64,000 bases of DNA from Ailurus styani (taxonomy: Eukaryota > Chordata > Mammalia > Carnivora > Ailuridae), in NCBI GenBank assembly GCA_002007465.1, contig LNAC01000008.1, forward strand, positions 5,740,478-5,804,477. The letters run 5' to 3'. Under the pieces are notes generated by a model. The model ran no database searches and was not told the origin of the DNA. It saw only the letters and a list, made by a program, of their open reading frames with translations. Of this stretch, positions 50,919 through 60,067 are shown in pieces; positions within the stretch are counted from its first letter, which is position 1, and each line of letters opens with the position of its first letter. Made by a program: the position numbers and the translations under genes.

Positions 50919-53900
50919 TGTGTGACTGTTGATCTCTGGGATCCCATCCATGGACCCCACCCCAGGTCTGTGAACACTAGGTACCCTCTCGTTCTGTTCT
51001 TTTTCCTGCTAAGGACCTGATATGGTGTCCCTAGCACGAGGGAGCCAGTCAATATTTGTTAACCAGTATTCTGCCAGAGGGGTTGTCTGCTGCCTCCTTT
51101 GAACACAGCCCGGCTCCCAGCTGTGCTCGCGGCAAGAATAGCACAGGCTTGGCTTGGGGCCAGCCCCCCACAACTCCTCTGCCCCATGCAGGGCGTCAGC
51201 CGCCCTCCTGGGGCCGGGCCATCCTGGGGCTGGGCTGTCCTGGGGCCAGGCCAGGTGATGGAGCCTTGGTGGTGGGGCCGGCCCTGGCTCTGCGGAGGAG
51301 TGGGCCCTCTTCTCTGCTGCTGGGGACACCTTGCTGGACCCCTGGCCTGTGTCCACCCCGGCCTCCGCCTGAGCCCGGTCCACCGGACAGCTGCTGCGCC
51401 CTTGCTCTCTGTCCCCTGGGCACTGCCACCTTCGTGGCCCCGGGCGCCGCCTTCTCCCTGTGAGTCCTGGTCAAAACCTGGGGGTGGTCATCCGACCCCT
51501 CCCTGTCCCCCAGAGCCCTCGGGCACCCCCTCATTCTGTCGCAGGCCTGGTTCCGGCCCTTATCTGCAGACCTTATCTCCGGCGTCTTTACCGTTCCTGG
51601 CACTTTGTCCTCTCGCTCACAGCCTTTAGGGAACGCCTGTCCCCCCAGGAGAGCAGTGACTCTCTGCTCTGATGTTGGTCCCCACCCTCCCTGCTGGACA
51701 CTCAGAGTCGGGTTCTAGGCGCTGCGCTGAATGCAGAGTCAGATCCCTGCCCGCCCCCCCCAGAGAGTCAGACCCGTCGTCTAATGTCTCCATGAAGCAG
51801 ACGTTGTTGCACGGCTTGTCTGCTCTCAGGACTGATGAAAGTGAAAGCTTATCATGACTGTCAGATGCAGGCAGTCTGGGCCTGTGGCCCTGCGGTTTCT
51901 CCGCAGCCCTGCCCTTCCTGCCCTGGTCCCATTCCCCCTGCCCTTCGGGAGCTGCGGCCTTGTCCACCTGGGCTGCAGGCTCTTCTCCTTCCTCCCTGGC
52001 CAGTCCACTCTTGTGCGGTGGTACAAGTGTGACAGTGTCTGTTTTCATAGAAGAGGAAACCGAGGCCAGACAGGTTGAGTAACTTGCCCAGGGTCCCAGA
52101 GGAGGCTGCGATGGAGCTGGGCTTTGCCAGGCAGGGTCCAGCCCAGAGCTCCACCACCGGTACCTGCCGTAGGGGCTCATGGAGTACAGACAGGTAATAC
52201 AGGGACCTGCCCCCAAGGGACTCCCCACCTGCTGAGCAGAGTGGACACACAGGCCAGGTAGGCCCTACGGCAAGCCGAGTGCTGGGGACCCTGAGTCGGG
52301 GGGCCCTGCCGGGATCCTGGCTTGCCCGGGAGACTCAGAACCTCCCTCCCAGACTTTCCCCTGTCTCCGGGCAGTGGAGGACTGTGCAGTGCCTGTGCCC
52401 AGGAGTGGTGGCATTCAGCCTGGGGCTTATCACTGGACCTTCAGGGTGAGTCAGATGCTGGGTGCCTGCCTTGCCCCTAAGTGTCCTCGGAGCACAGCGC
52501 CTGTCCTCGCTGCACCGCCAGGAAGCCCCTCCTCCCGACGGGGGCTGCTCTGGCCCTGAGGATGGGCACAGGGTGAGATTGTGCAGCCAGCCAGGTTGGC
52601 CCTCAGCAGCATCAGTTCCTTCCTGTCCTCCTCACCCCCTTCCTGTGCCTATCTCGCCTTGGCTTTTCCCAAGGGCCCAAATCAATCGGAAAGGCTCAAG
52701 CTGGGGCCAGTTTCCCCTCTTCTCAGGGGACTAGGTTTGGGGCCTTATTGTTTCTTGGATTGTTGACCAGGAGGGCCATTTCCATGAGCAGCTCACCAGG
52801 CATCCCCAGAGCCAATGAGGCCTGTTTGCCTGGGCACTGGAAAGGTTTTCTGTACCTGTGTGTCCTGTCGGGTCTCCTGCCCCAATCAGAGATGGGAGTG
52901 TCTCTCTGTGAACCCTTTCCCGCTTCCTTCTTTCTCTTCTGGAAGGAAGAACCCCAGGCAGCAACTCCTCTCGGGATGAGGGAGGGGCTCATTCCTTGTC
53001 CCCTCAGCTCAATAGCTCCTCCTTGAGCACCACCACCCTGATGGCAGGTCCCAGCCCTCCTTTACTCTTAACCAGCAGCAGGCTAGGACCAGGGCAGCCC
53101 AGCAGTGGACCTGCTCGCCTGACTTCTGGTCTCCCCATCTTCTCCCACGACTCCCCTTCCAGGCTGCCACAGTGCCCTTTGAGAGTCTTGGCTCGGCTAA
53201 GCATGCCCACAGCCCCGGAGGAAGGCCTTGTCAGCCCCCGCCAGCCTTGTGGGATGGCCCCGCAGGTCTGGACAGTGCCCTTTCTCTGCCCTCATGGCCT
53301 TACCAGGCAATTACCATTCTTTGGCTGCTTGGTAGCCTCCTGTTGGACATTCAGAGCTGGGTTTTAGGGTTGCCTCCTCCTCTGACAACACCTGTCCCTT
53401 CCCAGTTCATGTGTACACACGCGGAATAAAGTCTTCCGTACACTCATGGCACGGTTACATTTTCTGAGTCTGTTCCTTTAAGTAGATTTGAGATCCTTGA
53501 GGATAGCATTGTTTCCTTCATCTTTGTGCCCAGGCCGGACCCAGCACACAGAGGGGAGCAGAGTTACAAGGGAAGAGGGACCCCTAGTCTTTGCCTGGAG
53601 AGGGAGGGCAGCAGGAGGAGAGGCAGCAACTTCCCTTCTCCCCCGACTTTCTGCATTTCTGGTGGTTGGTTGAGTTTCTAATGGGGTTCAGGCAGCAAAT
53701 GTGGATTGACATGCTCCCCCCATTCCCTGCAGGGGTACTCAGCTAATGAGGGCTTCTTCTGGGAAGGGACTGGGGAGCAAACACATTGTTAAACACCAAG
53801 TCTGGAGTGTCCCAGAATTGATAAACCTCCAGCTCGTCTAATATTTTACTAATTTTTAAAGTAAGCTCTACGCCCAACATGGGGCTTGAACTCATGACCC

Positions 53901-56900
53901 CGAGATTAAGAGTTGCATGCTCTACTGATAGAGCCAGCCAGGTGCCCCTCCAGCTAGTCTAACAGAGAAAGAGAAAAGACAGAGGTTGTCAGTGGCAATA
54001 GATATCACTACAGATCCTACAGACGTTAAAGGGAATAAATAAGAGAATGTTATAAGGGGTTTTATGTCAATACATTCAGCAACTTGGGTGAAATGGATAC
54101 TCCTTGAAACATATGAAATAATGGGACTGACTCAGGAAGAAATAGAAAATCTGTAGAGCCCCCTATCTAAACTCTCACAAAGAAAACTTTGGGCCAAGAT
54201 GGCTCCACAGAAGTCTTATCATAGATTTAAGGAAGAAGTAATGCCGATCTTGCACAACCCTTATTTTAATTGCAGAAATTTGGTTTCTGGCAGAAGGATT
54301 TCAAACAGTATGAAATAGCTCAGTTGGTCTGTTTGGGGCGGGGATCTTCTGGAGCCCCTGAAGTCTTGCATCAGAGACCCCTTTCCCCTGCAGGCTGTGG
54401 GAGGCATTTCTAGGAACAGGCAAGAGGACCCCAGTCCAGGATGTGGCTTCCCTGCCCTCCGCCACCACTGTTTCCAAGAGTTTGGCTCTTCTGGAGTTGG
54501 TAGAAAGAGTAGTTAAATTGGCAAACAGTTGACGGTTGTCTAGCCCAGGCCAGGAAGGGCTCCAGGAGATGCCCCCATACTTGAGGAAGGCGTGAAGGAC
54601 TTGAGGGAGGCCTACATGTGAACGGGAATGGCTATGTGCCTGGGCCCAGAGGAGTGACTGGCATGTTGTCTGGGAACCTCAGAAGGCTGCCTGGAGGAGG
54701 TGGCCTTTGAGCTGACCTCCAGAATTGGTCAGAGGGTGGGTTTTCTTCGGGGTTATGAGAATGGGCATATCAGGGTTTGAGAGACAGAGGCTGTGGTGTC
54801 AGGGTATTCTGGACAGGGGCGAGTGTGAGTGGGCTGTAGGGTGAGTGTTGGGGCCTCGTGAGGCTGCCCTTGGAGGAGAGTGGCTGTTGTCCTGAGCGCC
54901 TGGGGAGCCCGCGAGAACTTGGAGCGGAGTGGTGGTATGACGTGACCCACCTCTGGGATGTGGATGGGAGGTGGAAGAGGAAAAGGAGGGAAGTGCCCCC
55001 AGGAAGCTGTGTTCTGCGGCGCGGGGGGCAGCTGACGGGCAGGTTGGCAGGCAGGCACGGGGCTGCTGTGGGCTGGGTTGTGTGGGTGCCCGTGGACGCA
55101 GTGTGGAGAGGGCAAGGACCGGAGGACAGGGACTGGGAAGGAGGGAGGAGGGCGGGAGATCTGGGGAAGGGTGCGTGTGGGAGGGGTTAAGCAGTGAGTC
55201 AGATTTAACAGTCTCGGGGTGGGTGGGCTGTCTCCAGATTCTGGGGGATGCTGTGCCCCTCGGGCCCTGCCTGCCCTCCGAGGGTGTGTGCCAGGGCCTG
55301 GGCCTGGACTCGGGCTGGCTGCAGCCGGTCAGAGCCAGGGCTGAACCAGGCCTGAACCGCGGGGGAGCAGGAAGAGGTGGCTGGGGTCAGAGATGTTTTT
55401 AGAAACCGAGTGCCGCTCTTCATCCACCACTTCTCATCTGTCTCCTTGGTGGGAACCCAGGGCCTGGCTCAGAGACCTTGCTCCAGACCTGCAGCCACCA
55501 CGGGCAAATCTTATCCCTTTCCCTGACAGCCCTTCACCAGGCTCCCTGTGGGTTGAACTGAGGACCTGGGAGACAGTCCTAGGGGCCCTTTGAGTCTCTT
55601 AGGCTGGGGTGGGCCATGAGGGTGGTCTCCACCGCCTGCTGCCATCCCAGGTAACGAATGTCCTGCCTTGGGACCGAGGCCACGATCACCCAGAAGTTGT
55701 CGGGCTGCTCACGAACGCTTGCTGTCCTGTGAGTTGCCGTGGAGCGGGAGGAAGGGAGCGCACCTCGTTCTTGCATTTCTGTGGCCTGTGTACGGGTTAC
55801 CCCGCTCCTGCCCCGCACGCGTCTCTCTGTTGTTCTTGAGCACCTGCTCTCCACCCAGCAGCCCAGGCCGGGGTCATCCTTAACTTCACGCCCACCCCCC
55901 AGACAGCTGGGTGTTTTTTCAAAATGTCACAGAGATGGTGGCGTGTTTTCTCATTCATTAATGAATAACCAGCCTGCACCAAGGCACTCGAGTGTCTCTC
56001 GGACTCCGGGACAGCGGTGGCGGCGGTGGCTGCGAGAAGGGGCACGGTGTTTGCCAAGGACTGCTTCTCAGAGGCCGGTCCTGTCGTCCCCACCCTCCTC
56101 TGCCAGCTGGTCCAGGTTAACAGAGCCCCACGGAAAAGCGCCTTCCTTGGGGGGTTGTCCACCAGCCCACACTGGGGAGAACTGAGCCTTTCTGTGACCT
56201 TCTGTCTCTGTCCTTGCTCCCCAGGGGGAGGCAGGCCATCAGGGAGTCTGCTGACTGGCAGTTGGAAAGGAACTTTTTTTTTGTTTTTTGGTTTTTTTTT
56301 TTGACTGTTCAGGCTTACGGCTTGCTTAATCCGCCAGCATTTCATCAGGGAGAGAGGGGTGCGTGTGTCCGTTGGACCTCCATGGAGGGTCCTGCCCAGG
56401 CCCCCGCAGCCCTGGAGGCCACACAGAGAACGTTGGCTTGTTTCTCATTTAAGGATTTGTACTCTGGGGGCACCTGGGTGGCTCAGTGGGTTAAAGCCTC
56501 TGCCTTCAGCTCAGGTCATGATCTCAGGGTCCTGGGATTGAGCCCCTTATCGGGCTCTCTGCTCAGCAGGGAGCCTGCTTCCTCCTCTCTCTCTGTCTGC
56601 CTCTCTCCCTACTTGTGATCTCTCTCTCTGTCAAATAAATAAATAAAATTCTTAAAAAAAAAGAAAAAAGAAAGAAAGAATTTGTACTCTGCGGGCACCT
56701 AGGTGGCTCAGTCAGTTAAGCATCTGCCTTTGGCTCAGGTCCTGGGATCAAGCCCCACATTGGGCTCCCTGCTCAGCGGGAAGCCTGCTTCTCCCTCTCT
56801 CTCTCTGCCTGCCTCTCTGCCTACTTGTGCTCTCACTTTCTCTCTTTCTGTCAAATAAATGAATAAAATCTTAAAAAAAAAAAAAAGAATTTGTACTCTG

Positions 56901-59166
56901 TTCTCCCTTTCCTCTTTGGCCATCACGAGCCGGGAGCCTCTCTGCCCTGGGGCTTGCTTGTCCAGCGAGGTGGCCAGGCTCTTAGGAAAGGTCCTACTGC
57001 CGCCAGCTCCCCCAGCCTTTCTTCTGGCTCCTAGTGCCTTACTTAGACACTGGCCAGAGCCCTCTGTGACCGGCCCCAGCTGCTGTGACAGCCTGAGCAG
57101 CATTAACCTTCACCAGGCCTGTGACTCCAGCCCCCTGGGTGTTCTGCACACCACACCCTCCTTTGCTCAAGCTGCACCCCCCCCCTCCAGGAAGGCCTTC
57201 CCTACTCCAGTCACCCCCACATTCTCTTCACCCCTCCCCATCCCACCCTGCAGAACCACGCTGAGCTCTCTCGTGTGGCTGTGGTCACTCGTTCCTGCTG
57301 CTTCATCCCTGAGACTAGGCTGCTCTGGGTTGAAAGAACAAGGGCTTATCTTGATCCGTGCACATCAGGAAAGCATTTCCCTGGGCCAAAAGCCTCTCGG
57401 CTAGTTCCGGGCTCTCCTTCCCTGTAAGTGTGAGGCCAAGGAATAGTGGGGTCTGGTTGTTCTCAGGTCTCCATGGTGATCACTGTTAGGAAGCGTGCAC
57501 ATAAAGCAGGTGCCACTCTCAGGGAGACCGTTGTCAGTGGCATGAACAAACTTCGAGGAGAGTTAGCACAGTAGCTATTCAAAGTTGATATGTCAGTCCT
57601 AGCTCTTTCTTTTTTAAAATTTATTTAAATTCAATTTAGGTAACATACATTGTATTATTAGTTGCAGGGGTAGAATTTAGTGATTTGTCAGTTGTATATG
57701 ACACCCAGTGCTCATTACATCACGTGCCGTCCTTAATGCCCACCCCCTTCCCCTCCAGCAACCCTCAGTTGGTTTCCTAGAGTTAAGCGTCTCTCATGGT
57801 GTGTCTCTCTCTCTGATCTCATCTTATTTTATTTCTTCTTTCCCGTCCACTTTGTTCATGTTTCTGAAATTCCACATAGGAGTGAAATCATGGTATTTGT
57901 CTTTTTCTGATGGACTTTTCTTAGTATAATACTCTCTAGCTCCATCCACATCGTTGCAAATGGCAAAATTTTTGTTTGGTTTTTGTTTTTTGTTTTTTGT
58001 TTTTTGTTTTTTGTTTTTTTTTTTAATCTCCACATCCAGCATGGAGTCTGTACCCCGGAATCAGGAGTCGTGTGCTCCTCCAGCCGAGCCTGCCAGGCGT
58101 CCTTCTAGCTCTTTCTTACGTCATAGAGGCCTCTGTATGGCAGTGCCTTACTCATGTCTCAGAACACTGTTCCAGAGGGATGGTCAGAGGCACGTTGCTG
58201 CCAGTAATGAAGTGCATAGTGACACCTCCCGGAGGGCCAGTCCTGGCAGGCACGGGGACCCTGGACTGCCTCAGCACGTGCACTGAGAACACGGTCATGC
58301 ATTTGAGCACAGAAACACGGGTGCACACCCTGCAGGTCAATCTGTGCCCAGGGCCAGTCCAACCTTACAGAGTCAGGGAGAAAACCCAGGAGACACTTGC
58401 TTCTGTGGCCGGAAGCTGCATGGTGCTATCCTCTGTTTTGGCCCTTGGTGTCCCCGGAGAATGAGTGTGCTGTGTCAGGTTTGAGACTTACCAAGAGATG
58501 GGGGGCAGGAGGAAGACCCCCCCAAAAAAAACAGATTTAGAAGAAATTTTTCCCATAGAAACTTGACACCAGTTCCCCTTCCCTCCATCCCCTGAATACA
58601 TGGCAAGAGTCTTGTTCTAAGCCTGATTCTAGTTTGAGTTATACTACCCCTTAAAGTAAGGAAGTAGGTGTTCCTGGAGAGGCCGCTGGCCTGGACGGGA
58701 GCCCAGGAGGCCCGAGCTCTTGCCCCTCCCTGGTCGCCGGGGACTGCCCTTCCCAGCTCAGCACGCGGCTCCATCCAGACCCACAGAGGGGTCCGCGCCC
58801 ACCTGCATTTCTCACCACTCACACCTGCCTCCTCCCGGGTGTGTCCTGTGGGGGTCACCGCGTGCCTGGCCTGGGCTGGGGTCACCAGTTGCTGTTATGT
58901 GGGCGGCGGGGTGGGGGGAGTTGAAGGCTGGGCGGTGAGGCTCCCGTGTTGTGCTCCACGTGGGGGCTGCAACACCAAGCTGCTCTTCGCCAGGGCGAGT
59001 GGCTCCCAAGTGCCCTGTTCTTCCCCAGCTCCCTGGACATCAAGGACTGGAAGTAGTAGCGCCCATCTGAGCAAGTGGTTTTCTCCTTTCCTTTGCAGGA
59101 CAAGGAGGACGGGGAGCCCAAGACCAAGCAGCTCAGAGAAGGGGAGGAGGAAGGTGAGAAGCACAG
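26923..59166 (+). CDS. CCDC12: CCDC12 gene, exons 1-2 of a longer gene (3' part outside window)
   Basis: Coiled-coil domain-containing 12, cwf18 family, a nuclear protein found in activated spliceosomes (established knowledge). Two exons are visible, 26923-27018 and 59099-59166, joined by a 32-kb GT-AG intron. The joined residues [32 protein letters not shown] and [22 protein letters not shown] match the human N terminus closely as I remember it. The rich Glu/Lys/Arg heptads predict coiled coil. Human CCDC12 is about 166 residues, so about one third is here. The gene is divergent from NBEAL2, as in human. Confidence 0.96.
27019..28494 (+). other. CCDC12: CCDC12 intron 1, proximal part
   Basis: CpG island tail to about 27300 with NRF1-type GCGCATGCGC at 27123-27132 and CGCGCATGTGCGCC at 27222-27235. 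A plus-strand MIR relic lies at about 27745-27840. An AT-rich tract with five copies of ATTAATTCT lies at 27835-27920, with a sixth copy at 28026. Confidence 0.6.
28757..28959 (-). repeat. Can-SINE, older subfamily, inside L1
   Basis: Poly-T then agattttatttatttattt, gcaggctccctgctgag and a head ending accacctgggtgtcc. Imperfect target duplication CAGTGTAAC / CAGCATAAC. Confidence 0.88.
29452..29654 (-). repeat. Can-SINE, old and diverged, inside L1
   Basis: Reverse orientation, tail ttttttaagatttatttgag; head ends gagccacccaggtgtccc. The body is strongly diverged. Confidence 0.8.
30142..30374 (-). repeat. Can-SINE inside L1 with imperfect target duplication
   Basis: Body about 30156-30360, head ending gagccacccaggtgcccc. 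Flanks CCTATTGAATTGTT (30142-30155) and CCTATTCAGTTGTT (30361-30374), two mismatches. Confidence 0.88.
30731..30966 (-). repeat. Can-SINE, young type, with perfect target duplication
   Basis: Body about 30747-30950, with caggctccctgctgagcag and gagccacccaggcgccc. Target duplication AAGTTGTTAATTTTTT at 30731-30746 and 30951-30966. Confidence 0.93.
30951..31158 (-). repeat. Second Can-SINE at the same target site, internally rearranged
   Basis: Body about 30967-31144. Flanked by AAGTTGTTAATTTT at 30951 and 31145-31158, so it shares its target with the SINE before it. A 20-nt block (acaagtggaatcaggggcag) occurs twice, at 31001 and 31058, around an inverted repeat. Confidence 0.85.
32111..33065 (+). 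other. CCDC12 intron 1 between the two L1 tracts
   Basis: Unassigned sequence with a minus-strand MIR relic at about 32818-32935 (reads ctgaggctaataaatgtg and aggtcacatagctagga). No gene recognised. Confidence 0.55.
33959..34092 (+). repeat. Can-SINE, older, plus orientation
   Basis: Head ggggcacctgggtggctct, then gtcagttaagcatccaactc and gggctccatgctgggtgtgg, ending in an A-run. Lies inside the L1. Confidence 0.88.
34095..34437 (+). pseudogene. 7SK RNA retropseudogene (RN7SK-like)
   Basis: 34095-34419 (325 nt) aligns end to end with the 7SK snRNA (about 332 nt) as I remember it, including tccaaacaagctctca, ggtccatttgtaggagaacg and gtcaagcttccaagac. It ends in an A-rich tail (34420-34437) in place of the terminal U-run and sits in the A-tail of a SINE, so it is a retrotransposed copy. 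7SK binds HEXIM and holds P-TEFb inactive; here both GATC motifs of the 5' hairpin are changed (CATC and GATT), and no Pol III upstream promoter is present. Confidence 0.93.
34831..36117 (+). other. CCDC12 intron 1, unassigned
   Basis: Mixed unique sequence; no gene, RNA or clear repeat recognised. Confidence 0.5.
36120..36335 (-). repeat. Can-SINE, young type
   Basis: Body about 36133-36321: tttttttaagattttattta, caggctcccggctgagcag, gtgccacccaggcgcccc. Flanked by GGAGGAGGTTCC and GAAGGAGGTTCC. Confidence 0.92.
37649..37785 (+). repeat. MIR SINE relic
   Basis: gcatagtggagagcctgggc, tttggaagccagatggatct and tttacctccctagcctgtct follow the MIR consensus in plus orientation. Confidence 0.7.
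39590..39890. promoter_or_regulatory. Intragenic CpG-island-like segment in CCDC12 intron 1
   Basis: By eye about 28 CpGs in 300 nt at roughly 68% GC, near the expected frequency, whereas the surrounding intron is CpG-poor. It lies 12.6 kb from CCDC12 exon 1. Long open frames on both strands here are composition effects; no conserved peptide is seen. Confidence 0.5.
40800..41775 (-). mobile_element. L1 3'-end remnant, antisense
   Basis: Reads as reverse-complemented L1: aatgggatcatacactacat, tccctaggagtagaattgct, tctaggtgttctttgagacc. Broken, no open frame of note. Confidence 0.7.
41776..41990 (-). mobile_element. Carnivore L1 3' UTR fragment, antisense
   Basis: tttaaattcaattaattaac and cagtgctcattacatcacgt are the carnivore L1 3' UTR. 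Includes a C-run with one N at 41948. Confidence 0.82.
42000..44810 (+). other. CCDC12 intron 1, unassigned
   Basis: Contains C/A-rich low-complexity sequence near 42237-42470 and otherwise unique DNA; no gene recognised. Confidence 0.5.
44821..44995 (+). repeat. Can-SINE, older, with 30-base A-tail
   Basis: Head ggggtgccagggtgactcag, then ggttaagcatccgactcttg; A30 at 44961-44990, then a single N at 44995. Confidence 0.87.
45001..48660 (+). other. CCDC12 intron 1, mostly unassigned
   Basis: A plus-strand MIR relic is likely at about 45905-45998. A 23-bp minisatellite lies at 46998-47075. No gene recognised. Confidence 0.5.
46998..47075. repeat. Minisatellite, about 3.4 copies of 23 bp
   Basis: Unit resembles cttggtgtgaacgggcacgt-ggg. 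Two copies carry a CACGTG E-box; the first copy has CATGTG. Confidence 0.75.
48662..48907 (-). repeat. Can-SINE with gap in its poly(A) tail
   Basis: Reverse orientation; body 48749-48907 ends gaggcaccaggcgccc-like (actgaggcacccaggcgccc). The T-rich tail is broken by 44 Ns at 48686-48729. Confidence 0.88.
48686..48729. other. Assembly gap (44 N)
   Basis: Lies between two poly-T runs in a SINE tail. Confidence 0.99.
50883..50917. repeat. (TG)n microsatellite
   Basis: About 17 uninterrupted TG units. Confidence 0.95.
52426..52453. promoter_or_regulatory. GATA and NF-E2/AP-1 motif pair
   Basis: CTTATC (GATAAG on minus) at 52426-52431 and TGAGTCA at 52447-52453, 15 bp between them. It lies 28 kb upstream of the NBEAL2 start. 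Motif match only. Confidence 0.35.
53826..53962 (-). repeat. Short old Can-SINE with target duplication
   Basis: Body 53842-53946: aagctctacgcccaacatgg, cttgaactcatgaccccgag, gagccagccaggtgc. Flanks CCTCCAGCTCGTCTAA (53826-53841) and CCTCCAGCTAGTCTAA (53947-53962). Confidence 0.88.
53963..56450 (+). other. CCDC12 intron 1, candidate regulatory stretch
   Basis: Holds TGACTCAGGAAG (NF-E2/AP-1 with ETS core) at 54128-54139, CTTATC at 54216-54221 and 55510-55515, and TGAGTCA at 55195-55201, about 31 kb upstream of the NBEAL2 start. An ancient repeat-like block is likely at about 54540-54730. No gene recognised. Confidence 0.45.
56451..56691 (+). repeat. Can-SINE, young type, first of two at one target
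   Basis: Body from 56467: gggcacctgggtggctcagt, gggttaaagcctctgcc, tail (AAAT)n then A-rich. Flanks AAGGATTTGTACTCTG (56451-56466) and AAGAATTTGTACTCTG (56676-56691). Confidence 0.93.
56676..56900 (+). repeat. Can-SINE, older type, second at the same target
   Basis: Body from 56692: cgggcacctaggtggctcag, tcagttaagcatctgcc. Flanks AAGAATTTGTACTCTG at 56676-56691 and 56885-56900, identical to each other. Confidence 0.93.
57599..58117 (-). mobile_element. SINE/L1 chimeric retrocopy with one shared target duplication
   Basis: Reverse orientation. L1 3' UTR at 57612-57968 (carnivore type), joined at its 5'-truncated end to the A-tail of a short old Can-SINE (T/G-rich 57969-58024, body to 58104). 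The whole unit is flanked by identical 13-mers CTAGCTCTTTCTT at 57599-57611 and 58105-58117. Confidence 0.8.
58118..59098 (+). other. CCDC12: CCDC12 intron 1, distal end
   Basis: Unassigned sequence leading to the exon 2 acceptor; polypyrimidine tract ttttctcctttcctttgcag. Confidence 0.6.
59099..59166 (+). CDS. CCDC12: CCDC12 exon 2, residues 33-55
   Basis: Acceptor ctttgcag, then [19 protein letters not shown] and EKH, ending CAG|gtgagg, phase 2. A second donor-like AAG|gtgaga lies 13 nt upstream (exon end 59153); its use would shift the frame. Confidence 0.95.
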
Positions 59167-59342
59167 GTGAGGCCCGCGTACAGCTCTGTGTCACCCCACC
59201 TCGGTGCTGACAGTCTCCAAGGCACCCCGTGCCTCTCCCCCCACCCCCCTCCCCACCCCGTGGCTGCCTTGTGCAGGCCTGAAAAGCTCACCCTTCTCCC
59301 CAGTTGGACCCTTCTTTGCTCCGCCCCCCCCCCCCCCCCCCC

Positions 59343-59426
59343 NNNNNNNNNNNNNNNNNNNNNNNNNNNNNNNNNNNNNNNNNNNNNNNNNNNNNNNNNN
59401 NNNNNNNNNNNNNNNNNNNNNNNNNN
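59343..59426. other. Assembly gap (84 N) inside a poly-C tract
   Basis: Flanked by about 19-20 Cs on each side, 176 nt downstream of CCDC12 exon 2. Confidence 0.99.
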
Positions 59427-59833
59427 CCCCCCCCCCCCCCCCCCCCGGCCCCGGCCAGCCGGCTGGCTTTTATGCGGCCACCCGCAGATTCTTCCCGACC
59501 CTCGTTAAGGCTTATCCCTCTTCTCCAAACCATTTGCCTGGCATGTTCCCTGGTACCTGCAAAATCAGGTCCAAACCACGCCTGGCGTGTTTGCTCTGCC
59601 AGGGGCCCCCCCCCGGCCTCATCCAGCCCCTTCCACGTCCCCGTAATCCCTCCAGCCCTTTGGCATCTCCTGACGGCGTCCTCTGTGTGTGTTGCTCTCC
59701 CAGGCTTGGTTCTTTGGCCTCGCCTTCCTCTCCTCTCCACCTTCCATAGCTCGGGCGTCAAGTGGAGCTCAGCTCGGAGCCTCCGCACCGTCCTCCCGGT
59801 CCGTGCTCCCCGGCCCCTCTCAGGAGGCCACGG

Positions 59834-60067
59834 AGAGTGTTTCTCTCTCTCTCTCTCTCTTTTTTCTTTAAAGATTTTATTTATTTATTTGACAGAGAGA
59901 GATCACAAGTAGGCAGAGAGGCAGGCAGAGAGAGAGGAGGAAGCAGGCTCCCTGCTGAGCAGAGAGCCCGATGCGGGCCTCGATCCCAGGACCCCGAGAT
60001 CATGACCCGAGCCGAAGGCAGAGGCTTTAACCCACTGAGCCACCCAGGCGCCCAAGAGTGTTTCTCT
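59834..60067 (-). repeat. Can-SINE, youngest-looking copy
   Basis: Body 59847-60054, closest to a mustelid-type consensus: gatcacaagtaggcagagag, aagcaggctccctgctgagc, gagccacccaggcgccc. Perfect target duplication AGAGTGTTTCTCT at 59834-59846 and 60055-60067. A CT-repeat lies at the tail. Confidence 0.94.

Larger units (their letters stand above)
48908..53825 (+). other. CCDC12 intron 1, unassigned with scattered relics
   Basis: A (TG)n microsatellite lies at 50883-50917, a minus-strand MIR relic at about 52028-52150, and a close GATA plus NF-E2-type motif pair at 52426-52453. No gene recognised. Confidence 0.5.

Noticed and set aside
50588..51052. Minus-strand open frame across the TG microsatellite
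   Set aside because: The encoded Thr-His repeat is just the microsatellite translated; no gene.
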